From Dokdonia sinensis (GTDB taxonomy: Bacteria; Bacteroidota; Bacteroidia; Flavobacteriales; Flavobacteriaceae), in assembly GCF_003688895.1 (NCBI RefSeq), contig NZ_REFV01000011.1:62001-126000 (forward strand): a stretch of 64,000 nt of DNA. The letters are read 5' to 3'. A program made the translations under genes and the position numbers. Below, piece after piece: positions 16,763 through 25,963 of the stretch (its first letter is position 1; each line of letters begins with the position of its first letter). Under the pieces are notes generated by a model. That model had not been told where the DNA came from. It did no database searches and saw nothing but the letters and a program-made list of their open reading frames with translations.

Positions 16763-16899
16763 ACTTAAAGAAAGCCAAGTTTTGAACGGAACTATACTTC
16801 ACACCACTAGCAAGTTATATGTCGTACTTATAAAAAACGAGTCAGGTACTGCAAATACTCGTTTAGGTAATCATTACCCATTTAATCACGCTGGCATCA

Positions 16900-17745
16900 A
16901 TGGCTAAAAAAGTTAAAAAAAATCCAGATGAAATGTCGTTTCTGGACCACTTAGAAGAATTGCGCTGGCATCTCATAAGAAGCACTATTGCAATTGTAGT
17001 TATAGGTATTATCGTTTTTGTCTTTAGGAGATTTCTTTTTGATGTAATTATCTTTGGACCATCTTATCCTGATTTTATCTCTTACGATGTGCTTTGCCGT
17101 ATTTCTACCTTTTTTGGGTTAGATAAAGGATGCATTGGTGATGGAGATATGGACTTTATTATCCAGAGTAGGAAAGTTGCTGGGCAGTTTAGCGTCGCCA
17201 TCTGGACCTCGATTACAGCTGGGTTTATTATAGGCTTCCCGTACATATTGTATGAATTTTGGCGTTTCATCTCCCCAGGCCTTTATGAGAATGAACGTAA
17301 ATATTCGAAAGGATTTATTTTTGTTGCTTCCTTCTTATTCTTTTTAGGAGTACTTTTTGGATACTTTGTGATTGCACCGCTTTCTATAAATTTTTTGGCC
17401 TCTTTCAGTATTTCGGAAGTGGTAAGTAATGAGTTTGATATAGATTCCTATATCGGGTTGGTAAGGGCATCTATTCTCGCTGCTGGACTTATTTTTGAGC
17501 TTCCTATTATTGTATTTTTTCTGAGTAAAATAGGGCTTATAACTCCAGAATTTATGAGAAAAAACCGTAAGTATGCCCTTGTACTCGTGTTAGTAACCGC
17601 GGCCATTATTACTCCACCAGATATATCGACACAAGTTATTGTAGCGATCCCAATATTGATACTTTATGAAGTAAGTATTTATATCTCGCGATTTGTAGTG
17701 CGTAGAGAAGAAAAACGACTCAAGAGACAACAAGCCTCTCAATAA
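16900..17745 (+). CDS. tatC: Twin-arginine translocase subunit TatC
   Basis: This is a 281-residue integral membrane protein with six predicted helices. TatC family marks are M-S-F-L-D-H-L-E-E-L-R-W-H-L near the N-terminus (the conserved E-L-R used for twin-arginine recognition), F-W-R-F-I-S-P-G-L-Y-E-N-E-R and the late T-P-P-D. A lysine-rich tail ends the protein. It works with TatA to export folded proteins. Residues 50-85 include a longer loop with two cysteines than in E. coli TatC. It leads a plus-strand cluster with an AhpD-like protein and lptB. Confidence 0.95.
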   Translation: MAKKVKKNPDEMSFLDHLEELRWHLIRSTIAIVVIGIIVFVFRRFLFDVIIFGPSYPDFISYDVLCRISTFFGLDKGCIGDGDMDFIIQSRKVAGQFSVAIWTSITAGFIIGFPYILYEFWRFISPGLYENERKYSKGFIFVASFLFFLGVLFGYFVIAPLSINFLASFSISEVVSNEFDIDSYIGLVRASILAAGLIFELPIIVFFLSKIGLITPEFMRKNRKYALVLVLVTAAIITPPDISTQVIVAIPILILYEVSIYISRFVVRREEKRLKRQQASQ

Positions 17746-17777
17746 TAATAAAAGCTGGATGTGAAGGTGTAGGAGTA

Positions 17778-17793
17778 CGCTTTCGCGAAAGCG
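17778..17793. repeat. Highly iterated palindrome, copy 3 (intergenic)
   Basis: CGCTTTCGCGAAAGCG in the 67-base gap between tatC and the AhpD-like gene, 19 bases before the next ATG. Confidence 0.95.
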
Positions 17794-17812
17794 CAAAAAA
17801 ACAAAAATAAAT

Positions 17813-18163
17813 ATGAGTTCAGATATAAAAGAATTTAATGACTACCGTTCTAAAATGAACGATAAGCTGCTGGGAGATAATAATAAAATTATCAAGAGGA
17901 TTTTTAACCTAGACACTAATGCTTTTTCTGCAGGAGCGCTGGATGTAAAGACCAAAGAATTGCTAGGACTTATTGCCTCTACCGTACTGCGCTGCGATGA
18001 CTGCGTGAAGTATCACTTGGAAAGTTGTTATAATGAAGGGGTCACTAAAGAAGAAGTGATGGAAACACTAAGCATAGGAACGCTCGTGGGCGGAACCATT
18101 GTTATACCACACTTACGCCGTGCTTATGAGTATTGGGAGGCGCTGGAAAATCAAAACGATTAA
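17813..18163 (+). CDS. Carboxymuconolactone decarboxylase / AhpD-like protein
   Basis: The product is 116 residues, all helical. It has the AhpD-type redox motif C-D-D-C-V-K-Y-H-L (two cysteines separated by two residues, then His three residues later) within V-K-T-K-E-L-L-G-L-I-A-S-T-V-L-R. Many such proteins are small thiol peroxidase partners rather than true decarboxylases, and the Cys pair favours a redox role. It follows tatC and precedes a tiny membrane protein and lptB in the same direction, an arrangement familiar from other Flavobacteriia. Confidence 0.85.
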   Translation: MSSDIKEFNDYRSKMNDKLLGDNNKIIKRIFNLDTNAFSAGALDVKTKELLGLIASTVLRCDDCVKYHLESCYNEGVTKEEVMETLSIGTLVGGTIVIPHLRRAYEYWEALENQND

Positions 18164-18166
18164 TGA

Positions 18167-18361
18167 ATGGCGGTTTTTACAAAAAAACGTGTCAGGCAAT
18201 TTGGCCAGCTTATAATTATTTACGCAGGAGTTCAAATTGCCTATTACAGCATAGCTCAAGACGAGATTAACTGGATGTCCATAATAATATCATCCCTTTT
18301 TTATGGTATTATAATGACAGCCCTATTTGCACGGGCGTACTCAAATACTAAGAATAGTTAA
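18167..18361 (+). CDS. Small two-pass membrane protein
   Basis: The product has 64 residues with two hydrophobic segments (about 12-28 and 36-54) and basic ends. The start is 3 bases after the preceding stop, so it is probably co-transcribed. No family is recognised. Confidence 0.6.
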   Translation: MAVFTKKRVRQFGQLIIIYAGVQIAYYSIAQDEINWMSIIISSLFYGIIMTALFARAYSNTKNS

Positions 18362-18415
18362 ATAAAAACAGGGGCGCCCGCCTATTTTTCAGCTTTCCAC
18401 TATATTTACGGTACT

Positions 18416-19156
18416 ATGAAATTACGTGCAGAAAACTTAATGAAATCTTACAAAGGCCGGAAGGTTGTTAAGAGCATTTCGGTAGAAGTTAATCAAGGAG
18501 AGATCGTAGGGTTACTAGGACCTAATGGCGCTGGAAAAACTACTTCTTTTTATATGATTGTGGGACTTGTAAAACCTAATGGCGGTCAGATCTTTTTAGA
18601 CGATAAGGAGATCACCACCTACCCTATGTATAAAAGGGCGCAAAATGGGATAGGATATCTCGCTCAGGAAGCTTCAGTTTTTAGGAAACTCAGTATAGAA
18701 GATAATATTCTGAGCGTGCTTCAGCTCACAAAGCTCTCTAAAAAAGAGCAACTTATGAAAATGGAGGAGCTCATCGAGGAGTTTAGTCTAGGGCATATCC
18801 GTAAAAGCCGCGGAGACTTACTCTCAGGAGGTGAGCGTCGTCGTACAGAGATTGCGCGCGCACTTGCTACTTCTCCTAGTTTTATACTTCTAGACGAACC
18901 TTTTGCAGGGGTAGACCCCGTTGCGGTTGAGGATATACAACGTATTGTAGCACAACTCAAAAATAAAAACATCGGGATATTAATTACAGACCATAATGTA
19001 CAAGAAACGCTTGCTATTACGGACAGGACGTACCTTATGTTTGAAGGGAGTATCCTTAAGCACGGAGAACCAGAAGAACTCGCGGCAGATGAAATGGTAC
19101 GTAAAGTGTATTTAGGTCAAAACTTTGAGTTGCGTAAAAAGAAAATATTTGATTGA
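18416..19156 (+). CDS. lptB: LPS export ABC transporter ATPase LptB
   Basis: This 246-residue ATPase has Walker [10 protein letters not shown] (35-43), Q-loop [12 protein letters not shown], signature L-L-S-G-G-E-R-R-R, Walker [14 protein letters not shown] and H-loop I-T-D-H-N-V. The E-A-S-V-F-R and [13 protein letters not shown] signatures are those of LptB, which with LptF/LptG extracts lipopolysaccharide from the inner membrane. LptF and LptG are not in the window. A GGGCGCCC palindrome lies in the leader at 18372-18379. Confidence 0.93.
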   Translation: MKLRAENLMKSYKGRKVVKSISVEVNQGEIVGLLGPNGAGKTTSFYMIVGLVKPNGGQIFLDDKEITTYPMYKRAQNGIGYLAQEASVFRKLSIEDNILSVLQLTKLSKKEQLMKMEELIEEFSLGHIRKSRGDLLSGGERRRTEIARALATSPSFILLDEPFAGVDPVAVEDIQRIVAQLKNKNIGILITDHNVQETLAITDRTYLMFEGSILKHGEPEELAADEMVRKVYLGQNFELRKKKIFD

Positions 19157-19285
19157 TATTGGAAGATGGAAGCTAAATAATCTATCTTAAATCTAAAATC
19201 ACCTCTTTTTTTGTCAAATCATTTCCTTATTTGTTCTTTAAGGGCTTAGATTAAAAAATAATAAAACTGACTCCCCTACTGACCT

Positions 19286-19861
19286 ATGATATTAGCAGCA
19301 TTACAAAACAGAAGTGAGCATAAATGCGAGCTTTGCTCAAACCCAAAAAGTCTTAATATTCATATTGTAGCTCCAGAAACGAGAGAAGCATTAGAATATG
19401 CAACCTTAATTTGTGAAACTTGTCAATTACAGATTACCAATCCAGAGGAGGCAGATCCTAACCATTGGCGTTGTCTTAATGATAGTGTTTGGAACCCTGA
19501 ACCAGCAGTACAGGTTTTAGCTTGGCGTATGCTCAAGCATCTTAAAAATCAAGACTGGACACGTGACCTTCTTGATATGATGTATATAGAAGATGATACA
19601 CTCGCTTGGGCAAAACGTGGCTACCAAGACCTAGATACAATTGTAAAGCACCGTGACAGTAACGGAACAATTTTAGAGGCGGGTGATGATGTTTCTTTAA
19701 TTAAAGACCTCGATGTAAAAGGTGGAGGAAACTTTACTGCAAAACGCGGTACGGTTGTACGACGCATCTCACTTGTGCACGATAATCCAGAACATATTGA
19801 GGGTAAAGTGGAAGGTGTTCATCTAGTGATTTTAACCAAGTTTGTAAAGAAGAGTAATTAG
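19286..19861 (+). CDS. PhnA/YjdM-type zinc-ribbon protein
   Basis: This 191-residue protein has an N-terminal zinc ribbon with C-E-L-C and C-E-T-C. The C-terminal PhnA domain contains D-D-V-S-L-I-K-D-L-D-V-K-G and F-T-A-K-R-G-T-V-V. It is longer than E. coli YjdM (111 residues) because about 70 residues lie between ribbon and C-terminal domain. The old phosphonoacetate-hydrolase name does not apply to this family, and its role is unclear. Its TAG stop codon is the first element of a seven-base tandem repeat. Confidence 0.85.
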   Translation: MILAALQNRSEHKCELCSNPKSLNIHIVAPETREALEYATLICETCQLQITNPEEADPNHWRCLNDSVWNPEPAVQVLAWRMLKHLKNQDWTRDLLDMMYIEDDTLAWAKRGYQDLDTIVKHRDSNGTILEAGDDVSLIKDLDVKGGGNFTAKRGTVVRRISLVHDNPEHIEGKVEGVHLVILTKFVKKSN

Positions 19862-19913
19862 TGTCTAGTGTCTAGTGTCTAGTGTCTAGTGTCTAGTGTC
19901 TAGTGTCTAGTGT
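19859..19913. repeat. Heptanucleotide tandem repeat (TGTCTAG)n
   Basis: Seven perfect head-to-tail copies of TGTCTAG (19862-19910) plus a partial copy, starting at the stop codon of the PhnA-type gene. It lies in the gap before the convergent polysaccharide locus. Confidence 0.95.
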
Positions 19914-20016
19914 AATTTAAAAATTGGGGTAGTCAAACGAATGAGTCGCCATAGGCAATCGCGAAAACTGAGAGGAGCGTGAGCGACGTACTCTTCACTT
20001 TTTACTTAATACTTAC

Positions 20017-21411
20017 TTACTGCCCGCGATAATACACTACTGTACTTATAGTTTTTAGGACAATACTTAGATCCATAAAGAGGTTTCTATGTTTTATATA
20101 GTAGAGGTCATACTGTAATTTTTCTAGCGCATGTTCTTCACTACTAGCATAACTTCCCATTACTTGAGCCCAGCCGGTTAATCCAGGCTTTACCACGTGG
20201 CGGGTTTCATAAAAAGGGATTTGCCTTGAGAGCTCTCTTACAAAAACTGGGCGTTCAGGTCTTGGACCTATTACGCTCATTTCTCCGAAAAATACATTAA
20301 AAAATTGTGGAACTTCGTCTATACGGGATTTACGGAGGAACTTACCAAATTTCGTAATACGTGCATCATTTTTTTGAGCCCATACAGCTCCAGCTTTTTC
20401 TGCATCTGTAACCATAGTACGCAATTTTATAATCTTGAACGCGCGTCCGTTTTTCCCTATACGCTGCTGCGTATAAAACAAAGGACCTCGATTTGCAACC
20501 AGATTTATTACAATTATAAACGGCGACAGCACTAAGAAAAACGCAATTCCCACAAGAGAAGCAAATATGTCAAAGAGCCTGTGAAAAAACTTGTAAAACT
20601 TGTTCTGATTGCTTCGGCTAAATGGGAAATAGCGATAAAAATCTTTATCTACGTGTTGTACGGGAATACGCTGGGTGATTTCTTCATAAACTTGCATATA
20701 CTCTCGTATGGGAAAACCAGATTCCAATAAATTTATAAGCTGGTTATAGAGTTCTACCTTTACACCACTTGTATAATCTGAGGCAACCACAATCTCAGAT
20801 ATACCATTGTCCATTACTGTAGACACTAGATTTTCAATAGGATATTGCTCTACATCTACATTCAGCATTTCTGGGACCACCGTATTAGAGGTATTAATAT
20901 ATCCAGCTACGCGATAATTAGGGTCTGCTCCCTCAAGATTTGAAATGATTTTTACAATATCAAAGGAATCCCCAACAACAAGCACACGTTTAAAAAATCG
21001 CGGAGAAGAAATAAGAGAAATATATAACCAACGCCAGATTAAAATTCCTACTGTCATAGCTAGGAAGAAATAGATAATCTGAAGCCTATTTTCTGGGAGA
21101 ACTGGAGTGTAAAAAGGTGTAAGCAAATAGAAAAGTACGGTTACAGAAACGGTCAGGATTGTATTTTTCAATATAGTTTGAAATCGGCTCGCGGCTTTGA
21201 GGTCGTATATTTCAAAAATAGTCCCAAAAATAGTGAGATACCCAGCAAGGACCAGGGGCCAAACCCAATGTGCGTCGTTGATAATAAAGTAGTCAAAATC
21301 AAAGAAATTACCGACTAGCTGCAATGCGCCAAAAACGAAAACCATATCCATAATGCGCAAAAGCACCTTGCGTTCTGAAATTTCAAAGTGTATGTCTGAA
21401 AGGATAGCCAT
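20017..21411 (-). CDS. Polyprenyl-phosphate sugar phosphotransferase (WcaJ-like)
   Basis: This 464-residue protein has about four N-terminal membrane helices, a nucleotide-binding-like middle domain and one further helix. The C-terminal bacterial sugar-transferase domain follows (about 265-464): R-L-F-D-I, R-I-G-K-N-G-R-A-F, K-L-R-T-M, S-R-I-D-E-V-P-Q-F-F-N-V, M-S-V-I-G-P-R-P-E and K-P-G-L-T-G-W-A-Q-V. Such enzymes load the first sugar phosphate onto undecaprenyl phosphate and so start repeat-unit synthesis. It is the last gene in the direction of transcription. The sugar cannot be deduced, though glucose or galactose phosphate is usual. Confidence 0.92.
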   Translation of the reverse strand: MAILSDIHFEISERKVLLRIMDMVFVFGALQLVGNFFDFDYFIINDAHWVWPLVLAGYLTIFGTIFEIYDLKAASRFQTILKNTILTVSVTVLFYLLTPFYTPVLPENRLQIIYFFLAMTVGILIWRWLYISLISSPRFFKRVLVVGDSFDIVKIISNLEGADPNYRVAGYINTSNTVVPEMLNVDVEQYPIENLVSTVMDNGISEIVVASDYTSGVKVELYNQLINLLESGFPIREYMQVYEEITQRIPVQHVDKDFYRYFPFSRSNQNKFYKFFHRLFDIFASLVGIAFFLVLSPFIIVINLVANRGPLFYTQQRIGKNGRAFKIIKLRTMVTDAEKAGAVWAQKNDARITKFGKFLRKSRIDEVPQFFNVFFGEMSVIGPRPERPVFVRELSRQIPFYETRHVVKPGLTGWAQVMGSYASSEEHALEKLQYDLYYIKHRNLFMDLSIVLKTISTVVYYRGQ

Positions 21412-21427
21412 AGGGGTTGGTATGGCA

Positions 21428-21435
21428 CAAAGATA
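21428..21435 (-). promoter_or_regulatory. Possible -7 element upstream of the WcaJ-like gene
   Basis: TATCTTTG on the minus strand, 16 bases before the ATG, in the 24-base gap after the preceding gene. No TTG at the right distance. Confidence 0.35.
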
Positions 21436-22461
21436 TTAGATTTTAAAGGATAACAGTTCGTTCCACTTCATTTTGATAGTTTGCCAGTCAAAACCTTCGG
21501 CAACAGTTCTAGCCCTTAATGAGATACGATGTGCAAATTCTGGTTGTGTTATCATTAATGCAATACCAGCCACGCAAGCATTAACATCACCTTTAGGAAT
21601 GAGTACTGCTGTACTGTCGTTTTCTAGCAGGTATGGAATACCGCCTACCTCTGTAGAAATTATGGGCAAACCTAAAGCCATTGCTTCTATGACGCTTACG
21701 GGTGTGTTGTCAAAATTTGTAGTATTCAAGAATATGTCACATTCAGCAGATAGTGTAATCCATTCTTTCTTAGATAATTTACCGGTAAAGGTGACGGGGA
21801 GTTTTTTCGCTTTCGCGAAAGCGAGACATTCGGCATAACTCTCATCTTTTTCGGGTCCTACCATACAAAGCGTTGCCTCTGGAAAATCCTTGAGTAATTT
21901 CTCCAGTACCTCGAGTGCCATCTTCGGGTTATAAATATGCGCAAAGGATCGTACCCACAGGAGTTTCGGAGCAACAATACTGCGTTCTTTAAAGGGATAG
22001 AGGTCTATCTCAATAGTATTTGGGATGTGTGTGATGTTTGAGAAGCCCGCTTTTACAAAAGCGTGATATAAATATTTGCTAGGTGCAATATTCATTCTCG
22101 CACCGCCAAATAGTTTCTGTGCGCTCCTTGTACTTTTAGCAAGTCGCTCAGGAAGATTCCCGCCGTGCAGTATGGGGAAATAGGGAATATGAAACGTACG
22201 GCACAACTGAGCCACGTTAACTGCATAAAAATAGTTTGTCGTGCTATACGTATCAATAAGCACGGCATCTACTCTATTTCTAAATTGAAAAACACTCCAA
22301 AGCATATCTAACAAACGCAACGCTTTGTTACGCTTGTTTGAAGTTACTACAACATCATATCCCTCTGACCTCAGCAATGTACTAAGTGTATCTATGGTAG
22401 TTACCGTAATCCCTTTATGTGATAATGCGTTTCCTACGTAGAGGAGTTTTTTTCTTTTCAT
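21436..22461 (-). CDS. Glycosyltransferase family 4
   Basis: About 341 residues, GT-B fold. The C-terminal signature D-N-T-P-V-S-V-I-E-A-M-A-L-G-L-P-I-I-S-T holds the conserved glutamates that bind the nucleotide sugar. I prefer the ATG at 22461 (MKRKKLLYVGN); an ATG three codons earlier is also possible. Either start lies inside the upstream ligase gene, so the two overlap by about 47 bases. The stretch C-L-A-F-A-K-A-K-K-L is encoded by a copy of the iterated palindrome. Donor and acceptor are unknown. Confidence 0.85.
   Translation of the reverse strand: MKRKKLLYVGNALSHKGITVTTIDTLSTLLRSEGYDVVVTSNKRNKALRLLDMLWSVFQFRNRVDAVLIDTYSTTNYFYAVNVAQLCRTFHIPYFPILHGGNLPERLAKSTRSAQKLFGGARMNIAPSKYLYHAFVKAGFSNITHIPNTIEIDLYPFKERSIVAPKLLWVRSFAHIYNPKMALEVLEKLLKDFPEATLCMVGPEKDESYAECLAFAKAKKLPVTFTGKLSKKEWITLSAECDIFLNTTNFDNTPVSVIEAMALGLPIISTEVGGIPYLLENDSTAVLIPKGDVNACVAGIALMITQPEFAHRISLRARTVAEGFDWQTIKMKWNELLSFKI
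21808..21823. repeat. Highly iterated palindrome, copy 4
   Basis: CGCTTTCGCGAAAGCG inside a GT4 gene, read as A-F-A-K-A. Confidence 0.95.
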
Positions 22462-23776
22462 GAACAACATTTAAGAGACAAAGTGCATAAATAAAGGCGG
22501 GTGCCGCGATACGCATCGAAGAGTGATTTATGGTAAGAAACCAAAAGCCTAGAGCAGCGTAAAAGAGGTAGTTGCGTCTGTTTTTATAGCGATAAACTAG
22601 GGGATAAAGTATTAGAATAAACAAAATGACCAATCCGAGAATGCCGTGCTCTGATAAGAGCCTACTTACCTCATTGTGCGAGGCGGCATAAATTCCAGTA
22701 GTTTCCTCGCGGTATTCCTTTATTTTCCCCACTCCCAACCCTGTCAAAGGATTTTCGTAAAAAGCCGAGAGTTCTGACTCAAGCAACTCGGCCCTCCCAG
22801 TTGTAATATCACTCTTAAGCCTTCCTGCAGCATCTCTATTTGTATATCTCTTATTGATAAGCCCATTAGTTTGAAAAGAGCTATAAGCCGCTGCGCCTAC
22901 AAAAACAACCGACAAAACGATTAAGTAGGTAACCATCTTCCTGCGTGCTTGACCTCGAGAGCCTGCGAAATAAATTAACATAAAAGCAAAGCTCACCACG
23001 AGTCCTGTAATCACACCCCCACGAGAGAAAGTTATAATTCCCTTATACAACATAAACCCAGTAATGACCAAGTGAACAAGAAACAGTATCTTATTTCTAC
23101 TGTTTATGATAAGTTGAACCAAGGCTACGAACATTCCTAGCCCCAAGACCGTAGATACTTGGTTAGGCCCGAAACCTCCCGTAGCGGCATAGTTTGCTCC
23201 CGTACTTCTCAAAGATTCTCTCAAATCTGGTGTTCCAAGAGTTATGTAGATAGCCATCGCGATTATAGGAAGTAAAATCCACCTAGTTAAATCAGACAGC
23301 TGTCTGTAGGTCAGCTTTCTATCTATGCAATAAAGTGCAGATAGCCCTAAACATATAGGACCACTAAGATTAAAAAAAATGGCTTTTTTTACATCAGTAC
23401 CAAAATTGAGATTCATTGCAGCGATCAAAATACTGGGAAGTAATAAAAAAATATAAAACCAATAAACGCCTGATTTTCTGCTAGTACCGCTTAAGACAAG
23501 ACCAATGAGCAAAAAAGTAATCACAGAGTATTTACCAGCTTCATATATAGGAACGGCTCGAGTCATTCTAAACAATACTTCGGCCCCAGTCATATATGCG
23601 GCAGCCATAAGTGCCTCATTATTTCTATTTCCAGATTTGAATATGAGAAATAAAAAAAATAGGATACTCCCAAAAAAATATAATGTAGAGAGAGACCTAA
23701 ATAAATATATTAGAACCCCAACAAGAATATGAATTCCTAGAAGTGTCAAGTATGTATTTTGTCTAGATAAATTCAC
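22415..23776 (-). CDS. O-antigen ligase / polymerase-like membrane protein (Wzy_C)
   Basis: This 453-residue polytopic protein has about eleven hydrophobic segments and a large polar loop after residue 300. The loop contains G-R-A-E-L-L-E-S-E and N-P-L-T-G-L-G-V-G-K, with H-N-E-V-S-R-L-L-S-E-H-G-I-L-G downstream; this is the conserved region of the O-antigen ligase/WaaL and Wzy group. It either ligates finished chains to lipid A-core or polymerises repeat units. Sequence alone does not separate these. The start is GTG. The long overlap with the downstream gene suggests tight coupling. Confidence 0.85.
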   Translation of the reverse strand: MNLSRQNTYLTLLGIHILVGVLIYLFRSLSTLYFFGSILFFLFLIFKSGNRNNEALMAAAYMTGAEVLFRMTRAVPIYEAGKYSVITFLLIGLVLSGTSRKSGVYWFYIFLLLPSILIAAMNLNFGTDVKKAIFFNLSGPICLGLSALYCIDRKLTYRQLSDLTRWILLPIIAMAIYITLGTPDLRESLRSTGANYAATGGFGPNQVSTVLGLGMFVALVQLIINSRNKILFLVHLVITGFMLYKGIITFSRGGVITGLVVSFAFMLIYFAGSRGQARRKMVTYLIVLSVVFVGAAAYSSFQTNGLINKRYTNRDAAGRLKSDITTGRAELLESELSAFYENPLTGLGVGKIKEYREETTGIYAASHNEVSRLLSEHGILGLVILFILILYPLVYRYKNRRNYLFYAALGFWFLTINHSSMRIAAPAFIYALCLLNVVHEKKKTPLRRKRIIT

Positions 23777-23780
23777 GAGC

Positions 23781-24854
23781 CTAAGATATCAAAGCTTTAT
23801 ATATAGGAACCAGCTTATTTATAAAAGCTTCTTGACTATATTTTTTTTGTACGCTTTCGCGAAAGCGTAAACCTATTAATTTAAGTTCATGTTCACTCTT
23901 CTCGTATAATCCTGCAAGAGCTTCTGGCAACTCGCTAGTTACGTTATCAATAATAACTCCTTGATTTCCTACGACTTCGGCACATTGTCCAACATTTGTT
24001 ACAACAACCGGTAGACCACCATGTCCATATTCAAGTATCGAGATCGGTAACCCTTCTGAAACCGATGCAAGAACTCCTATAGCACTCTGCTTTAAAATAT
24101 TGTTTATATCGTCACAACTCCCGTATAAAAAGACATTGTTATTCAAATGATTATCAGCAATTACTCTATTTACCATCTCTGAATATTCATCATTAAATGA
24201 TTTACCTACGAGATGCAATGTCCACCCAGGGTAATGCTCTATACTTTTCTGAAAAGATTTTATGAGCTCAACGTGATTTTTCTGTGGTCGAAGATTTGCC
24301 AAGCAAACAACTCTCTTTCCATCTATTCCTTTAAGAAATGTTTTTTTCTTTGATTCTTGAGCTAAAGTTGCAAAGTTTCTTAAAAAATAGACTTCTTTTA
24401 TCTTTAATACTTCTTTAGACCAATCTGCAAGTGTTTCATTTACCGCAATTGTAGCGTCAATGTATCTTGCTAAAATTTTTAGGGTTTTATAAGGGCGATG
24501 GACTATTGCATCGCTCATCCCATAATGGTCGTGCCATACGATCTTGAGCTTTCTATTATCAATTTTTGCAAGTACGGCTAGCAAGATAGATGTAGAATGT
24601 GCATGTATGATTTCTATCTGCTCTTTCCTTACCCATTTAAAGAACTTTCGAAATGCCATAAAGTCCAACTTTCCCTTTTTCTCGAGCAAAAAGAAGTTTA
24701 CATCCTTATTTATTTCCTTTTCTAGAGCGCCTGTCCTTCTCGTTGCACATAGATAAGATATTACTGGCTCTGATGATAGCGCATTTGCAATGTTAACCGC
24801 CATACGTTCGGCACCGCCAGCATCTAGAGAATCTATGAGTTGTAGTACTTTCAC
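23781..24854 (-). CDS. Glycosyltransferase family 4
   Basis: The product has 357 residues: N-terminal D-S-L-D-A-G-G-A-E-R-M-A-V-N (acceptor domain of GT4 enzymes) and C-terminal S-E-G-L-P-I-S-I-L-E-Y-G-H-G-G-L-P. The start is GTG and forms a GTGA overlap with the upstream GT4 gene. R-F-R-E-S near the C-terminus comes from a copy of the iterated palindrome, in a position between the catalytic core and the last helix. It is probably a mannosyl-, glucosyl- or galactosyltransferase; the specificity is unknown. Confidence 0.88.
   Translation of the reverse strand: MKVLQLIDSLDAGGAERMAVNIANALSSEPVISYLCATRRTGALEKEINKDVNFFLLEKKGKLDFMAFRKFFKWVRKEQIEIIHAHSTSILLAVLAKIDNRKLKIVWHDHYGMSDAIVHRPYKTLKILARYIDATIAVNETLADWSKEVLKIKEVYFLRNFATLAQESKKKTFLKGIDGKRVVCLANLRPQKNHVELIKSFQKSIEHYPGWTLHLVGKSFNDEYSEMVNRVIADNHLNNNVFLYGSCDDINNILKQSAIGVLASVSEGLPISILEYGHGGLPVVVTNVGQCAEVVGNQGVIIDNVTSELPEALAGLYEKSEHELKLIGLRFRESVQKKYSQEAFINKLVPIYKALIS
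23851..23868. repeat. Highly iterated palindrome, copy 5
   Basis: ACGCTTTCGCGAAAGCGT, 18-base perfect palindrome inside a GT4 gene, read as R-F-R-E-S. Confidence 0.95.
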
Positions 24855-25963
24855 GAGAGCAGTTTTTTAATTTCGATAGCAAAGGTATCCATTGTATACT
24901 GTCTTGACCACCCTATTGCCTTCTTGCTCATTTCTGATAGATGACTAATATCATTTAAACTTTGTTTGATTTTATCTAAATCTATACGCTGTAGATCATC
25001 AATTAGTATCCCTCGTTCTCCATAACCAAGCATCCAGGGTACGCAGGATACACTTGTCGCTATGGGAACTGCTCCCCAGAACATTCCCTCAGCAATGACC
25101 TTAGGCCAGCCTTCGCTTTGTGAGAGCAACAGGACAAAATGAGCGTTTTTGTAGGCCTCCTTGACTACTTCGGCAGGCTGGTTCCCGAGTAATTTTATGT
25201 GCTCTTGTAAATTACTCTCTTTACAAAATTGCTCAATATCATCCTTCAACGGGCCGTCACCAAACATATCAAGGGATATATCAATCCCTCGATGGCGCAA
25301 TTTTTCAACTAATTTAACGGTTTCCAATGGTCGCTTATTGGCTCCCATAGTACCAGCATAAACTGCTCTTAATGATGTGTTGAAGTCTTTTTTTATGATT
25401 ATCTCTTTATCACTATTAAAATAACTTGCCGTAAAAAAAGGTTTTATGTTTTTTGTCATCCCCTCCCACTCACCATAAACGAGTACCTGCATATTTCTGG
25501 TTAAAAACGTATTTGCAAGTAACCATTTTTGCATTCTGTATGAAAGTGGTTGTTTTGAATTAGGATCCCAGTTTCCGGCATACTTTGCAGTTTTCTTTTT
25601 GTGAGGGAAAAGCATTTGAACGAAACATCCTAAAAGTGTAAGGTTACCTGGCGCTCTTAAATGTATATGGTCCGCCTTAAGCATTTGATTGAAAAGTATA
25701 ATGACTTGGAAAGGTATGGTAACTATAGAAACTATTGCCGAGATAAAATTGTGAAATTCTAGGCGCCTGAGTCCTTTTACTAGTATATTCTGATGATTAA
25801 ACCCACTCGTAAGCAATCCCTTTTTATAGCGTGTTGGACATACAAAAGTTGCCTGATCTACAAACTTGAGCCAGAGATCCATTTCCTTTACGTAAGGTGC
25901 ATAAGCGACGTATTCCTCTCCTTTACGAAGAATGGGCGCGTCCGAAATGACTAAAAATCTCAT
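24851..25963 (-). CDS. Glycosyltransferase family 4
   Basis: This 370-residue GT-B protein has the nucleotide-sugar signature S-E-G-W-P-K-V-I-A-E-G-M-F-W-G-A-V-P. A hydrophobic segment near residues 70-90 (A-I-V-S-I-V-T-I-P-F-Q-V-I-I-L-F) suggests membrane association. The ATG overlaps the stop of the acyltransferase gene (ATGA), and its own stop overlaps the next start, so it lies in a tightly coupled run of four genes. Confidence 0.85.
   Translation of the reverse strand: MRFLVISDAPILRKGEEYVAYAPYVKEMDLWLKFVDQATFVCPTRYKKGLLTSGFNHQNILVKGLRRLEFHNFISAIVSIVTIPFQVIILFNQMLKADHIHLRAPGNLTLLGCFVQMLFPHKKKTAKYAGNWDPNSKQPLSYRMQKWLLANTFLTRNMQVLVYGEWEGMTKNIKPFFTASYFNSDKEIIIKKDFNTSLRAVYAGTMGANKRPLETVKLVEKLRHRGIDISLDMFGDGPLKDDIEQFCKESNLQEHIKLLGNQPAEVVKEAYKNAHFVLLLSQSEGWPKVIAEGMFWGAVPIATSVSCVPWMLGYGERGILIDDLQRIDLDKIKQSLNDISHLSEMSKKAIGWSRQYTMDTFAIEIKKLLS

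Noticed and set aside
16698-16899. Remnant of a KpsF/GutQ sugar-phosphate isomerase gene between recQ and tatC
   Set aside because: Many Flavobacteriia have kpsF here, as far as I recall, but I found no convincing residual coding sequence; its absence is only noted.
19859-19913. Tandem repeat considered as a CRISPR array
   Set aside because: The unit is seven bases with no spacers, and no cas genes are nearby.
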